Shown: positions 50,731-60,197 of the stretch, one piece after another
Layout of the letters: each line of letters opens with the position of its first letter
Numbering within the stretch: the stretch's first letter is position 1
From: an uncultured Hyphomicrobiaceae bacterium
GTDB lineage: Bacteria; Pseudomonadota; Alphaproteobacteria; Rhizobiales; CAMYJA01
Direction of reading: 5' to 3'
DNA length: 64,000 nt
Assembly (NCBI GenBank): GCA_947258705.1
Contig: CAMYJA010000007.1
Location: 74,074-138,073, forward strand
The notes under the pieces: generated by a model
Told to the model about the DNA's origin: nothing
The model's input: the letters and a program-made list of their open reading frames with translations, nothing else
Databases searched by the model: none
Translations under genes and position numbers: made by a program

Positions 50731-50818
50731 GCCGGTGTGAAAAAATCTGCAATCAAATCTTAGGGTGCAAACCATGGCGTATTACAGCTCACGGTTTTGA
50801 ATTTTGGACTACGCCGCA
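50731..50818 (+). repeat. 88-bp direct repeat, copy A
   Basis: Starts GCCGGTGTGAAAAAATCTGC and ends GGACTACGCCGCA. Copy B at 51629-51716 matches with about 4 mismatches (about 95 percent). It contains the short inverted pair GGCGTA/TACGCC. It begins 36 bp after the stop of the cysteine-repeat gene. Confidence 0.9.
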
Positions 50819-50955
50819 ATTCTCTTGGATCACACAGAACAAACCGATCGCAAGAACAAGATTGTTTGTCCACGTCCCACATTGTCTTGATAAAGCGTGT
50901 TGGCTACAAAAACAGCCTGTCTATGTCATGCGTCGAGGAAGAGAAAAGGTGCTCT

Positions 50956-51555
50956 GTGACCGACTATAGTTTCTATTACTTCCTTTCCGACAATCTTAGG
51001 ATCTTGATGTGGGCACCTATAATCCTGTCGTTTAAACTTGTTTTCAAGGCGCAACCTGACAGCTCAGCGAGTTGGCGGGTTGTGCGCCTCGTTGGCGCAA
51101 TCGGTTTGCTTTACTTCTCAGCCAATCTGATCTTGCATCTCAGCTATAATTTTCAGTGGTGGGGGATTGATGCATATCACGCACATTTTCCTCAGTGTGA
51201 ATACAAACATTGTGAGGGGGAACGCAAACCCAGAAATTTCGGCGCCAATTTTGCGATCTATTTGATCTTGGGCTGGATTCCAGCCTTGATATTCGTTGGA
51301 TTTTGCGAATTGGGTTGGAGGTATCAACATCGCCACAGGATTCGAGTGCTGAAAGAACGTGATGCCGGATATTTTTTTAGTTCCGCACTGATCATTTTGA
51401 ACTTTCTGTTCATTTCACTTTTTTATGTATTTGCTACTCTTGAAGGTATTGAGCGCTACGGCTTATTTTCTTTGTTTACCTACATATATGGAATTTTATA
51501 TTTACTTGCGCTTGCTCTTGGTATGATTGCTTTGCTGATCCCTTTTTTTCTGTGA
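50956..51555 (+). CDS. hypothetical membrane protein
   Basis: A 199-residue protein with about five hydrophobic segments: MWAPIILSFKLVF, LVGAIGLLYFSANLILHL, FAIYLILGWIPALIFVGF, SSALIILNFLFISLFYVF, and a C-terminal IYGILYLLALALGMIALLIP. The frame is open upstream through repeat A, but GTG 50956 follows AAAGG at 6 nt and is chosen. It lies between the two copies of the 88-bp repeat. No family was recognised. The composition is AT-rich. Confidence 0.65.
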   Translation: MTDYSFYYFLSDNLRILMWAPIILSFKLVFKAQPDSSASWRVVRLVGAIGLLYFSANLILHLSYNFQWWGIDAYHAHFPQCEYKHCEGERKPRNFGANFAIYLILGWIPALIFVGFCELGWRYQHRHRIRVLKERDAGYFFSSALIILNFLFISLFYVFATLEGIERYGLFSLFTYIYGILYLLALALGMIALLIPFFL

Positions 51556-51628
51556 GATTTAATATGAAATATTTTTCTCCAGAGATGCAGAACAGAGAGA
51601 GTTCTGATCGGACGCCACGGACCTACAG

Positions 51629-51716
51629 GCCGGTGTGAAAAAATCTGCGCTCAAATCTTAGGGCGCAAACCACGGCGTATTACAGCTCACGGTTTTGAAT
51701 TTTGGACTACGCCGCA
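51629..51716 (+). repeat. 88-bp direct repeat, copy B
   Basis: Near-identical copy of 50731-50818. Its reverse strand encodes the last ~19 residues of the adjacent minus-strand gene, including the stop codon. Confidence 0.9.
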
Positions 51717-52182
51717 GCTCTAAAAATACCGTGTAGAAACTAGTCGCAATAATTGCAGTATCAAGCGGATATTCTTTTTTCTTTTCGTTCCACTTCCTCT
51801 TAAAAAACTTACTATCGAAAATGAGCGTCATCATTTCATGACCCGGCATTTCCATGCGTTGCTCAGGCTTTTTGCCATATTCGAGAATGACAAGGTCTGA
51901 ATTGGTGGGGTGGCGGTGGAATTGAATCATCTTATCTGTTGTTATCAAAATTTTCCCACGCGCATCCCTTAAAACCGTGTAAGTAAACGGTCGATCGCCT
52001 TGTTGAAATACCCCCGCACGGCCGATCATGTAGCCGTTCGGCAGCACCACGCATTTGGCCCGCATGTCAATTCTGATCCAAACGTTGAGGATTACGTACA
52101 GAAACAGAAATATGCCGAAATATTTCAAAGAAACCCAAAGACAGCCTTTTCTTTTACGTTCCGAACCGGCTTTTCTGGCCAT
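51658..52182 (-). CDS. hypothetical single-pass membrane protein
   Basis: A 174-residue protein. It has a basic N-terminus, one hydrophobic segment (LKYFGIFLFLYVILNVWI, about 19-36) and a mainly hydrophilic C-terminal domain, such as GKILITTDKMIQFHRHPTNSD. ATG 52182 follows AAGG at 9 nt; the longer frame begins with GTG. The C-terminal RSPKFKTVSCNTPWFAP lies in copy B of the 88-bp repeat, so the end of the reading frame was probably replaced or truncated by that element. No family was recognised. Confidence 0.6.
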   Translation of the reverse strand: MARKAGSERKRKGCLWVSLKYFGIFLFLYVILNVWIRIDMRAKCVVLPNGYMIGRAGVFQQGDRPFTYTVLRDARGKILITTDKMIQFHRHPTNSDLVILEYGKKPEQRMEMPGHEMMTLIFDSKFFKRKWNEKKKEYPLDTAIIATSFYTVFLELRRSPKFKTVSCNTPWFAP

Positions 52183-52403
52183 CAAGGTAAACCTTCGCCC
52201 AAACGCTGGCGCTCCATTGATCACTGATTTTGTATGGCGTGCCGCCGGGGTGTGAGGGGCATGCCGGCCGCGTAATTCCGTAAGCGGATTTTTTACCGCG
52301 ACGCATAAGTTCGCGCAATGCGCGATCTCTTATATAATCGCGAAGGGATTGATCGGCCTTGCCGATTTTCTTACACCCGGCTCATTCGCCTCAACCAGCC
52401 CGA

Positions 52404-52626
52404 CCCGTCATCGGACCTGATGGTCAATGGCGTCGAGGACAACGTCGTTCCCAATCCATCGGTGGAAATACTGGTGGGCAAGCTCAAGACCCAGAAAGGC
52501 ATCGAGATCAAGCATGAGTTCATTACCGGTGCCAATCATTTCTTCGCGGGCAAGGTGGACGAGCTGATGAAAGTGACTGATGCCTATCTCGATGCCCGCC
52601 TGGCCGAGCTCGACAAGAAGACATAG
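52404..52626 (+). pseudogene. truncated copy of the alpha/beta hydrolase 3' end
   Basis: 223 bp that match the last 223 bp of the hydrolase gene at 45696-46352 at about 92 percent. It encodes SSDLMVNGVEDNVVP and GANHFFAGKVDELMKVT, ending with the same TAG. Nothing upstream resembles the rest of the gene: the catalytic Ser and oxyanion parts are missing, so it is not functional. The differences include nonsynonymous changes, consistent with relaxed constraint. Confidence 0.9.
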
Positions 52627-52690
52627 TGGTGTTTGTCACTATGGCTATCATGTCTCCACTGGATTAGTAGCGGCAAACATCTCCGGCAAT

Positions 52691-53914
52691 TTAATGAGTG
52701 CTCCGCCCTGCGATGGCCGGCTCAACGACCTTCCCGCCCGTCATCGGCCGCGCCACCCCCGTCGTTCCCGGGAAGGTCAGGGGCAGGTCTTTGAGGCAGC
52801 GCACCGCCAGGTATGCGAAGGCTTCCGCCTCCATGAATTCGCTCGACCAATTGTCGCTAGCGACGTCGCTAGCGACGGCGCTTGTGGCCCTGTCGCGAGC
52901 GGTTTCGCCATCAGTGTCCCCGTCATTTGTGACATTGTGACAAGCGATTTTATCGGCGGCCATGACCTCGCCGTCGAGGCGCTTTTGGAGCTCACCCATG
53001 AGGGCGGGATTGCGCGCACCGCCGCCGGTGATGATCCATTGTTTCGGCGGCATGGGAAAATGAAAATCCGCCCGGGCTATTGAAAGAGCCGTGAAGGCCG
53101 TCAATGTCGCGGCGCCCGCCTCAAGTGAAAGCCCCTCCACCGCGTCGAGCGAAAAGGCGTCCCGGTCGAGGGATTTGGGGGGTGTCTCGGCGAAATAGGG
53201 ATTGTCCAGGAGCCGTGCCAGCCTCGGCTCCGACAGTTTTCCCTCAAGCGCGCATTTGCCGTCGCGGTCCATCGGCTCCGCGCCATGCCGCGCCATCCAG
53301 TCATCGATAAGCGCATTGCCGGGTCCGGTATCGAAGGCCAGAAGCTCATCGCCCTCGCCGATCCACGTCACATTGGCGACGCCGCCGATATTGACGATGC
53401 ATATAGGCAGATCGAGCCCCGTAGATCCGGCCAGAGCCTGATGATAGACCGGCACCAGCGGCGCGCCCTCGCCGCCTGCCGCCACGTCCCGGCTGCGAAA
53501 ATCACAGGCGGTGCGGATACCGGTCTTATCGGCGAGCAATGCCCCGTCACCCAATTGGACGGTCAAATGATCTTCCGGCCGGTGCATGACCGTCTGGCCG
53601 TGAAAGCCGAGAATATCGATGTCGCCTGCGTCCCAGCCATATTCCTCGAGATAGCGCGCGACCGCGTCCGCATGTTTGAAGGTGAGTTCTTCCTCGACCC
53701 CGGCCAAAGAACCCGGACGCTCATCGGCGGCGCCCAAACCGCAGGCGTCTTCGAGAGCGCCGCGCAATCGTTCGCGGAACGCCGGATCATATGGGACCGC
53801 GAGGCCCGGACCCCGTTTGAGCACGCTTTCACCGTCCGTTTCGACGAGTGCAAGGTCGATGCCGTCCATGGACGTCCCGCTCATGAGGCCGATGGCACGC
53901 AAGATCTTTGTCAA
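52691..53914 (-). CDS. anmK: anhydro-N-acetylmuramic acid kinase
   Basis: A 407-residue kinase that opens and phosphorylates 1,6-anhydroMurNAc for peptidoglycan recycling. The signature [22 protein letters not shown] is at the N-terminus (7-28), followed by [17 protein letters not shown], the metal/phosphate region [12 protein letters not shown], and [17 protein letters not shown] 53914 is the start: AGGAG lies 8 nt upstream, and the frame to 53983 is not needed. About 30 low-complexity residues (ending [10 protein letters not shown]) are inserted in the C-terminal region before [18 protein letters not shown]; they contain two tandem 12-bp palindromes. It is divergent from tyrS. Confidence 0.93.
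   Translation of the reverse strand: MTKILRAIGLMSGTSMDGIDLALVETDGESVLKRGPGLAVPYDPAFRERLRGALEDACGLGAADERPGSLAGVEEELTFKHADAVARYLEEYGWDAGDIDILGFHGQTVMHRPEDHLTVQLGDGALLADKTGIRTACDFRSRDVAAGGEGAPLVPVYHQALAGSTGLDLPICIVNIGGVANVTWIGEGDELLAFDTGPGNALIDDWMARHGAEPMDRDGKCALEGKLSEPRLARLLDNPYFAETPPKSLDRDAFSLDAVEGLSLEAGAATLTAFTALSIARADFHFPMPPKQWIITGGGARNPALMGELQKRLDGEVMAADKIACHNVTNDGDTDGETARDRATSAVASDVASDNWSSEFMEAEAFAYLAVRCLKDLPLTFPGTTGVARPMTGGKVVEPAIAGRSTH
52853..52876 (-). repeat. two tandem palindromic 12-mers in anmK
   Basis: GTCGCTAGCGAC occurs twice in direct tandem. Each unit is itself a palindrome. On the minus strand it encodes VASDVASD, within a region absent from typical AnmK proteins. Confidence 0.85.
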
Positions 53915-53989
53915 AGTCGCTTCTCCTACAGCCTCGAAACTGCTAAACCGCCTCACGCGGTTGAGATAATAGAGGCACATCACACATTC

Positions 53990-55243
53990 ATGGTCACATA
54001 TAAATCAGATTTTTTAAAAGAGCTGAGCGCGCGCGGTTATCTCAGGCAATGCACGGACGAGGCAGCGCTCGACAAGCTGGCGTGCGACGAGATCATCACG
54101 GCCTATATCGGATTCGACTGCACCGCGCCCAGCCTGCATGTGGGCAGCCTGATCGGTATCATGATGCTGCGCAAATTGCAGCAGGCCGGGCATCGTCCGA
54201 TCGTACTGATGGGCGGCGGCACGACGCGGGTCGGCGATCCGTCGGGCAAGGACGAAACCCGTCAGCTCCTGACGGATGAGAAAATCGCAGCCAACATGGC
54301 CGGCATCCGCCAGGTATTCGACAGGTTTCTCACATTCGGCGACGGCCCCACGGACGCGATCATGGTCGACAATGCCGACTGGCTGGACGAGCTCAACTAC
54401 ATTGCCTTCCTGCGCGATTATGGCAGGCATTTCACCATCAACCGCATGTTGGCGTTCGATTCCGTGAAGTCACGGCTCGACCGGGAGCATTCGCTGACCT
54501 TTCTCGAATTCAATTACATGATCCTGCAGGCCTATGATTTTCTCGAGCTGAACCGGCGGCTCGGCTGCCGGCTGCAGATGGGCGGTTCGGATCAATGGGG
54601 CAATATCATCAACGGCGTCGAGCTCGCACGCCGGGTCGACAGCGCGGAGGTTTTTGGGCTGACGACGGAACTCCTGACCACCTCGTCGGGAGCGAAAATG
54701 GGCAAGACCGCCGCGGGCGCCGTCTGGCTCAACAGCGACATGCTGAGCGTCTATGATTACTGGCAATTCTGGCGCAATAGCGAGGACGCGGATGTGGGGC
54801 GCTTTTTGCGGCTCTTTACGGAATTGCCTCTCGATGAAATCGCGAAGCTCGAGAAACTCGAAGGCTCGGAATTGAACGAGGCCAAGAAAATCCTGGCGAC
54901 CGAGGCGACCGCGCTCATGCATGGGCGCGCGCAGGCGGAGGCTGCCTCCGAGACGGCCCGGCAGACATTCGAGGAGGGGCAAACGGCCCAGGGACTGCCC
55001 AGCGTGGAAGTTTCGAAAGCCGAGCTGGAAGCGGGGATGGGACTGCTTACGGCACTTGTTCAGGCAGGGCTAGCACAATCCAATGGCGAAGCGCGGCGGC
55101 ATATCAAGGCCGGTGCGGCCAAGGTCAATGACAAACCGGCCAAAGACGAACGCGGGCAACTTACGCTCGATGATCTGAACGAGGATGGCGTGGTCAAACT
55201 GTCTATTGGCAAAAAGCGCCATGCGCTGCTGCACCTGACCTGA
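53990..55243 (+). CDS. tyrS: tyrosyl-tRNA synthetase
   Basis: A 417-residue class I aminoacyl-tRNA synthetase. The HIGH motif appears as HVGS (50-53) in [17 protein letters not shown], and the KMSKS motif as KMGKT in [16 protein letters not shown]. The tyrosine pocket includes [27 protein letters not shown]-terminal S4-like RNA-binding domain follows ([19 protein letters not shown]). The frame is open upstream to 53285 across the divergent anmK gene, but ATG 53990 gives the correct start. Divergence from anmK is a typical alphaproteobacterial arrangement. Confidence 0.97.
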   Translation: MVTYKSDFLKELSARGYLRQCTDEAALDKLACDEIITAYIGFDCTAPSLHVGSLIGIMMLRKLQQAGHRPIVLMGGGTTRVGDPSGKDETRQLLTDEKIAANMAGIRQVFDRFLTFGDGPTDAIMVDNADWLDELNYIAFLRDYGRHFTINRMLAFDSVKSRLDREHSLTFLEFNYMILQAYDFLELNRRLGCRLQMGGSDQWGNIINGVELARRVDSAEVFGLTTELLTTSSGAKMGKTAAGAVWLNSDMLSVYDYWQFWRNSEDADVGRFLRLFTELPLDEIAKLEKLEGSELNEAKKILATEATALMHGRAQAEAASETARQTFEEGQTAQGLPSVEVSKAELEAGMGLLTALVQAGLAQSNGEARRHIKAGAAKVNDKPAKDERGQLTLDDLNEDGVVKLSIGKKRHALLHLT

Positions 55244-55323
55244 ACACCGAGTGCTGCCCGAACTTACGGCAGGTCGGGAAAGCCATGGCCGGGCAAGACA
55301 ATAGAGGTTTTTCTCAATAGGGC

Positions 55324-58300
55324 TCAGTTGGGCAGGGTTTCGACGGACCAGCTGTCCGGCTCGGCCGCTTTCGGGCGCTGTGCCGGAATCGGCGGCGGCG
55401 GCGGCGCGATTGTTGTAGGCGTCGGCAAAGTCATGACGGGCGGCGCGCTTGAAGATTTTGAACCGGCTTCTGTGGCCGCGGTTCTTTTTTTCGCCCGCGG
55501 ACGCACTTTGGTCGTCTGAGGGGTCATGTCGAAGATCTGGCGGAAGATGCCGGGAGTAACCACGGAAATCGGATTGACCAGGACATTCGGTTTTTCCATC
55601 GGTCCGTTGACGGCAAAGGTTATGCCCAGGAAGCCTTCTCCGCGACGCCCGACCAGAAGCTGGCCCAGGATCGGAATTTCGCCGACAACCGAATTCAAAC
55701 CGTAGAGCGGCACGTAAGTACCGCCGAGCTGAAGGCGCTTACGGTCATAATCAACGCGACCGCGTATGGTCGCGCCGATCAAAGGCCCGTTAATGTATGA
55801 GTTGCGCAATACGAGCTGGCCCTGGCCGACGGAAAAAGCCATTTTCAACCGGTCGAACTGTGTTTTCGAATATTTGACCTTGCCTCCCGTACGGCCCTTC
55901 TTCCGGCTTTCGCCCGGTGAGGTCATATAGCTCTCATCGGGTGTGTTGACCAGGACTTCGCCGACCACCGGATCACCGCGTATGAAAAAATTCCGTGCCC
56001 ATAACGTGCCTATTCTTTCAGCATAACCCTCGCCGTCCATATTGACGCGCAAGGATCCATGACCGCCGATTACACTCGGGTAAAAGCCGACAAGGCGAAA
56101 GGCCTCGCCAGCGTTTTTAGTTTCGGAAAAGAGGTAACGCGGCTTTCCCGCTTCCTTGACAAGGCTGACGTTAATCGGAGAATTGTCCCTAAACATTCCA
56201 CGCACCGCCAAACTGCTCATCTTGCCCTGGCGGCTGCTCATTTTGATCGAGACGTCTTTCACCATCGTATCCTCAAAACCGACAACATTGGCGATCTGGG
56301 CTTCGAGGTCGATACCCGCCCGGTCCTTGGGCCGGTTGAGCCTTTTTTCGGTAATCCGTCCGGCGGAGAACAGAGAGCGGAACAGATTGCGGCCATCGAA
56401 TGTCGTACCCCCGGCCTTGACCTTCCAGACGTTCTGCTCGTCCAGTTTGCCCTCGATTTCGATATGGGTAATCAGATTGATCGAGAATTCGGGGAAGTAA
56501 AAAGCATCCAGCCTGTTTTTCTCGTTCAGGCCAAGCCAGCCGTCAATGGCAATATTGTCGCCAACGATCTTGAAGTTCTGCAATTCTGTACGGTTGTTGT
56601 CGCGTCCGATAATGTCGAATTCGAGGATGGCGGTATGACCGGGCGGTTTGCGCCATGCCATGTTCTCGATGATCAGTTCCGCATTTGTCAAATCGGCCTG
56701 GGCACTGACTTGCCGGACGCCGTTTTCGGCCGGCGTGATCGTGAGATCGACCGGTATCTGGCCCTGGACGATATGGTTGAGCTCCAGGCCGAGCTGATCG
56801 CGGTCGGCATCGTCAAACCGGCCAGTGACGCGGATCGGCGGCTGACGGCCCGGTGCCGCCGCGAATATGCGCTGCCATCGCAGTCTGGCCGGGACTCCAT
56901 TGATCAGGATATCGCCATTGGCCTCCAGCGCCTTTTCGGTCACTCCAAAACCGACGGAACCGCCGCTCACCTTGATGCCGCCGAAGCGCCTTTTCAGCGC
57001 GCCGTCCTCGAGGTTGAGGCGGCCGTCGATTTTTATGTCCTCGAAGCGGACATCTCGCGACAAGGGCATGTTGAGATGAATGTTGCCCTTGACCCTGCCG
57101 GAAATTGCATCGGTCTTGATACCGATTTCAGAGACGTAGCCCAGCGGCTTGTGGTCAAGCAATTCAAGCGCCGCATGGGCATCGGCATCGGCTTCGAAAA
57201 TTATTTGCCCCTGGGGAACATCCGGGAAATGATCGGGTATGCGGATTTCTCCGTCCCGGAGCGTGATCTCGCGTCCCGAGGGCAGGGAGATCGATCCGCG
57301 CGATATGCTGGCAAGGACGGTTTGGCCGCTGAGCGCCAGCTTGACCGGCCCGGTCCGTAGATATGGCAGATGTTTCAGGTATTCGACTTCGACATTGTCG
57401 GCGTCGAGTTCAAAGTGGATAATTTTTCGGTACCAGTCATCGTGATCGTTTCGCAACAGCGGTCCGCCGGATGACCCCGCCGCCTGTGCCGTGGCGGCGT
57501 TCAGACCGCGCGTGGATATTCTAAGCACCCCCCTTGTGATATCGCCGCCGAATACACTCTCCTGAAACCAGTCATGGGCGTCCGGCATCAAAAAAGACGG
57601 CCAGAGGTTTTTCAGGCGGTTCACGGGCATCGGATCGAACTTGCCGCTGATTTCGATATCCGGCACCGGCTCGCGCATAGCCACATGTCCATAAATGGAA
57701 ATTGCGGTGCCGTCGGCCTTGAGTTCGAAATTACCGATCTCCAGACGGTGTGACCGCGGGTCGAGGCTGCCGTTGAATCTCCAATGGTCGAGCGTCACGG
57801 CATTGCGGCTCAGACCGAGTTTCACATCGTCGGCAACGAGACCGATATTCCACCTTTGCGAACCTTCCTCCTGCCCACCGCGTTCGGCGGTGCCCGACAG
57901 CATCGCGCTGCTGTCGTCCCATCGCACCAGTGACGGCCGGAGTGTAATTTGATCGCGCTCCCCCGAATAATGGAAATTGAGACTTGATGGAGCAATGCGA
58001 GGCGGCCGCTTCAGGCCCGCAACGCCGAACGCGCCGGCGCCGAGATCAAGTTTGATATCCGCATCGGTGATATTCCAGTCCCGCGACAGCATCATTTTAA
58101 TATTGGCCTGGACGGGCGTTGTTATATTTTCGATTGCCGAAAGATAGGGGAGATTCCGGTGCAGCTTGGCGGGAATCAGATCACTGATCCGGGTGTCGAT
58201 TTCAATGCGGTTCTTGCGGGCGAATTCGATCATTTTGAAATTCAGCCCCCAATCCTTATCCTCCGACAAGATCCGGCCCTGGCCCGAGATCGTGCTCCTC

Positions 58301-59142
58301 TTTTTCTGGTGCTTCATGTTGATTTCAAAATGAGGCACCTGCCAGAAGCTCTGGCGGCCTTCCCTCTCAAACGCAACAACGGCTCTACGCAAACCGAATC
58401 TTGTCAGGTAGGAAGATGCGGTGCTTCGCCGCCGCGCAAGTGTGAACGCACGGCTAATTGTCTGGGTGAGCGAGATTTCGATCGTCCGCTCTTCCTCGGA
58501 GACCGCCCCGCCGGGTTCGTCCCGGTTTGCATTTTTCAGGCCGCCCGGTGCCTGTTCCGTCCGTGTGTATTCGGGAAAGCTCAGGGAAAATCCGTTTTCC
58601 TTCGAATAGAATACGAGGATGCGCGGTTCGATGAACTCGACTATGGCCGGCGCTATTTTGGCCTTCAGAAGCGCTGCGCCGCTCAATCTGATCGCGGCGC
58701 GCGGAGCCTGGGCGACGACGTCCCCCTTGATGTCGAGCAGGCTTACATTGCGCAGCCGGAAGCGGATGTTATTGCTTTGGTCATACTGAACCACCGCGTC
58801 ACCGATGCGGATGGTGCTGTCCGGAAGCTCGCGATTGATCGCCTGTTCGATCGGAGAGACGAGAAAGCTGAGGGAAACGGGGCCCTTCTGCAGCCGCGAA
58901 TGCGCAAACAGAACGGCTAGAAAGGCGACAAAGGCAATACCGCCGACTATCTCGAACGCAACGATGAGCGAGCGGTAGGGGATGCGTTTGGATTCGAGGT
59001 TGATCCCACGGCTCAGCCCGGTCCTGACAACCCTGGTGCCCGACTTGAGAAGCTCTCTGGTTTTGCCGGTTTCGCGGCTCTCCGGTCCTGTTGTTGGCTG
59101 TTCGGTCGTGCCCACCTGGTCCCCTCTGTTTTTGGTGCGCAT
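55324..59142 (-). CDS. AsmA-like / DUF3971 (YhdP-type) envelope protein
   Basis: A 1272-residue protein. A cytoplasmic N-terminus of about 58 residues is followed by one membrane anchor (LIVAFEIVGGIAFVAFLAVLFAH, about 60-82). The large periplasmic body has the repeated beta-rich modules of the DUF3971/AsmA superfamily and a C-terminal AsmA-like segment (LVLRNSYINGPLIGATIRGRVD, then LLVGRRGEGFLGITFAVNG). A proline-rich tail ends it. In E. coli, YhdP, TamB and YdbH form bridge-like channels that carry phospholipids to the outer membrane; the same is inferred here. It is convergent with tyrS. Confidence 0.87.
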   Translation of the reverse strand: MRTKNRGDQVGTTEQPTTGPESRETGKTRELLKSGTRVVRTGLSRGINLESKRIPYRSLIVAFEIVGGIAFVAFLAVLFAHSRLQKGPVSLSFLVSPIEQAINRELPDSTIRIGDAVVQYDQSNNIRFRLRNVSLLDIKGDVVAQAPRAAIRLSGAALLKAKIAPAIVEFIEPRILVFYSKENGFSLSFPEYTRTEQAPGGLKNANRDEPGGAVSEEERTIEISLTQTISRAFTLARRRSTASSYLTRFGLRRAVVAFEREGRQSFWQVPHFEINMKHQKKRSTISGQGRILSEDKDWGLNFKMIEFARKNRIEIDTRISDLIPAKLHRNLPYLSAIENITTPVQANIKMMLSRDWNITDADIKLDLGAGAFGVAGLKRPPRIAPSSLNFHYSGERDQITLRPSLVRWDDSSAMLSGTAERGGQEEGSQRWNIGLVADDVKLGLSRNAVTLDHWRFNGSLDPRSHRLEIGNFELKADGTAISIYGHVAMREPVPDIEISGKFDPMPVNRLKNLWPSFLMPDAHDWFQESVFGGDITRGVLRISTRGLNAATAQAAGSSGGPLLRNDHDDWYRKIIHFELDADNVEVEYLKHLPYLRTGPVKLALSGQTVLASISRGSISLPSGREITLRDGEIRIPDHFPDVPQGQIIFEADADAHAALELLDHKPLGYVSEIGIKTDAISGRVKGNIHLNMPLSRDVRFEDIKIDGRLNLEDGALKRRFGGIKVSGGSVGFGVTEKALEANGDILINGVPARLRWQRIFAAAPGRQPPIRVTGRFDDADRDQLGLELNHIVQGQIPVDLTITPAENGVRQVSAQADLTNAELIIENMAWRKPPGHTAILEFDIIGRDNNRTELQNFKIVGDNIAIDGWLGLNEKNRLDAFYFPEFSINLITHIEIEGKLDEQNVWKVKAGGTTFDGRNLFRSLFSAGRITEKRLNRPKDRAGIDLEAQIANVVGFEDTMVKDVSIKMSSRQGKMSSLAVRGMFRDNSPINVSLVKEAGKPRYLFSETKNAGEAFRLVGFYPSVIGGHGSLRVNMDGEGYAERIGTLWARNFFIRGDPVVGEVLVNTPDESYMTSPGESRKKGRTGGKVKYSKTQFDRLKMAFSVGQGQLVLRNSYINGPLIGATIRGRVDYDRKRLQLGGTYVPLYGLNSVVGEIPILGQLLVGRRGEGFLGITFAVNGPMEKPNVLVNPISVVTPGIFRQIFDMTPQTTKVRPRAKKRTAATEAGSKSSSAPPVMTLPTPTTIAPPPPPIPAQRPKAAEPDSWSVETLPN

Positions 59143-59729
59143 GTTGATCGGTTAACTCCTGAACCGATAATCGGTACACTGGTCGTTGATGCCGTTTCTA
59201 GCACTCCTCAACCGACGCTCTCAAACCATCGGCGTTTCATGCTTAACCTGTATCAGGCAATCTCAAAACATGAACCCACACGGCTCATTTCAATCAATCA
59301 TCTTTGATTCTTTGCCAGTCTAGCGCGTAAAGTGCGCCGCAAGGATATATCGAGAGGACAATTCACAGTTTGCGTTCCGGACAATGGCAGGACCCGAAAC
59401 AGGCCGCAGCCGGTCAGGTCTTCCTGTACATCGAGACCGCGCCATGTTTGGTCTTTGACGCTAAAGTCGTGGAGCCCTCCTTCATTCAGCGTTCGAATCT
59501 GTCCTCTTCAACTGCCATAACAGAACTCAATAAAGACCAAAGAATGGCAATGACACCGCCCTTGTTGATGAAATGATGGCCGCTCCCGAGCGCCGTTTAC
59601 ATCGCGCGGGAGATCTGTATTTAAAGTGTCTTTCGGATGCTCAGTCATGACGGCGCATGTCCGTCCTTGCCGAGCATCCATTGAGATGCGAAACAGACCT
59701 GAAACGGCACTCATGGAAAGGGCGGAAAC
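59143..59729. other. intergenic region with no recognised gene
   Basis: 587 bp between the divergent AsmA-like gene and the peroxiredoxin gene. Several short open frames lack ribosome binding sites. No tRNA, terminator or repeat was seen. Promoters for both genes should lie here. A small RNA cannot be excluded. Confidence 0.45.
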
Positions 59730-60197
59730 ATGCTTGAAGAGGGAAAAAAGGCGCCAGCGATTACGCTTGCGACAGATGGTGACGACAAATTCCGGTTGAG
59801 CGATCAGAAAGGTTCGGCGGTGGTGCTTTTCTTTTATCCGAAAGACAATACCAGCGGCTGTACGAGAGAGGCCATCGAATTCACCGAACAGATCAAGGCG
59901 TTTGACGGGGAAAAGGCCATCATTGTCGGAATTTCTCCGGATTCGGTGAAGAGCCACGGCAAATTTCGCGCCGATCATGGCCTCAAGGTCGTTCTGGCTT
60001 CGGACGAGGAAAAGAAGATTTTATCGAAATACGGCGTCTGGGTGGAAAAACAAATGTATGGCCGGAAATATATGGGCGTTGAGCGATCGACTTTCCTGAT
60101 CGACAAAACCGGAAAAATTGCCAGAATCTGGCGCAAGGTGAAGGTGCCGGGACATGTGGACGAGGTTTTGGAGGCGGTCAGAGAGTTGAATTCTTGA
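59730..60197 (+). CDS. bcp: peroxiredoxin, Bcp/PrxQ family
   Basis: A 155-residue thioredoxin-fold peroxidase that reduces peroxides. The peroxidatic cysteine is in FYPKDNTSGCTREAIEF (about residue 47). The resolving cysteine that Bcp usually has five residues later is absent (the position is an isoleucine), and no other cysteine is present, so this is a 1-Cys member. LSDQKGSAVVLFFYPKDN and IVGISPDSVKSHGKFR are family segments. It stands alone after a 587-bp gap. Confidence 0.93.
   Translation: MLEEGKKAPAITLATDGDDKFRLSDQKGSAVVLFFYPKDNTSGCTREAIEFTEQIKAFDGEKAIIVGISPDSVKSHGKFRADHGLKVVLASDEEKKILSKYGVWVEKQMYGRKYMGVERSTFLIDKTGKIARIWRKVKVPGHVDEVLEAVRELNS

Larger units (their letters stand above)
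46353..52403. other. accessory segment between the two hydrolase 3' ends
   Basis: About 6 kb that is visibly AT-richer than the flanks (not computed). It carries one hypothetical gene, an isoaspartyl peptidase, an ATP-grasp ligase with a secreted repeat protein, two small membrane-protein genes and an 88-bp direct repeat. No integrase, transposase, recombinase or toxin-antitoxin gene was recognised, and no tRNA forms a boundary. The first 280 bp (46353-46632) contain no supported gene. Confidence 0.6.

Noticed and set aside
46130-52626. integrative element with a recombinase
   Set aside because: The flanking duplication suggests insertion, but no integrase, transposase, relaxase or tRNA target was seen inside, so no element type is asserted.
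53285-53989. 235-codon in-frame extension upstream of tyrS
   Set aside because: It is antisense to anmK, which has strong motifs. TyrS homologues begin near MVTYKSDF, and the extension has no recognisable domain.
59508-59978. 156-codon minus-strand frame over the peroxiredoxin 5' end
   Set aside because: It overlaps the peroxiredoxin gene antisense and has no recognisable product.
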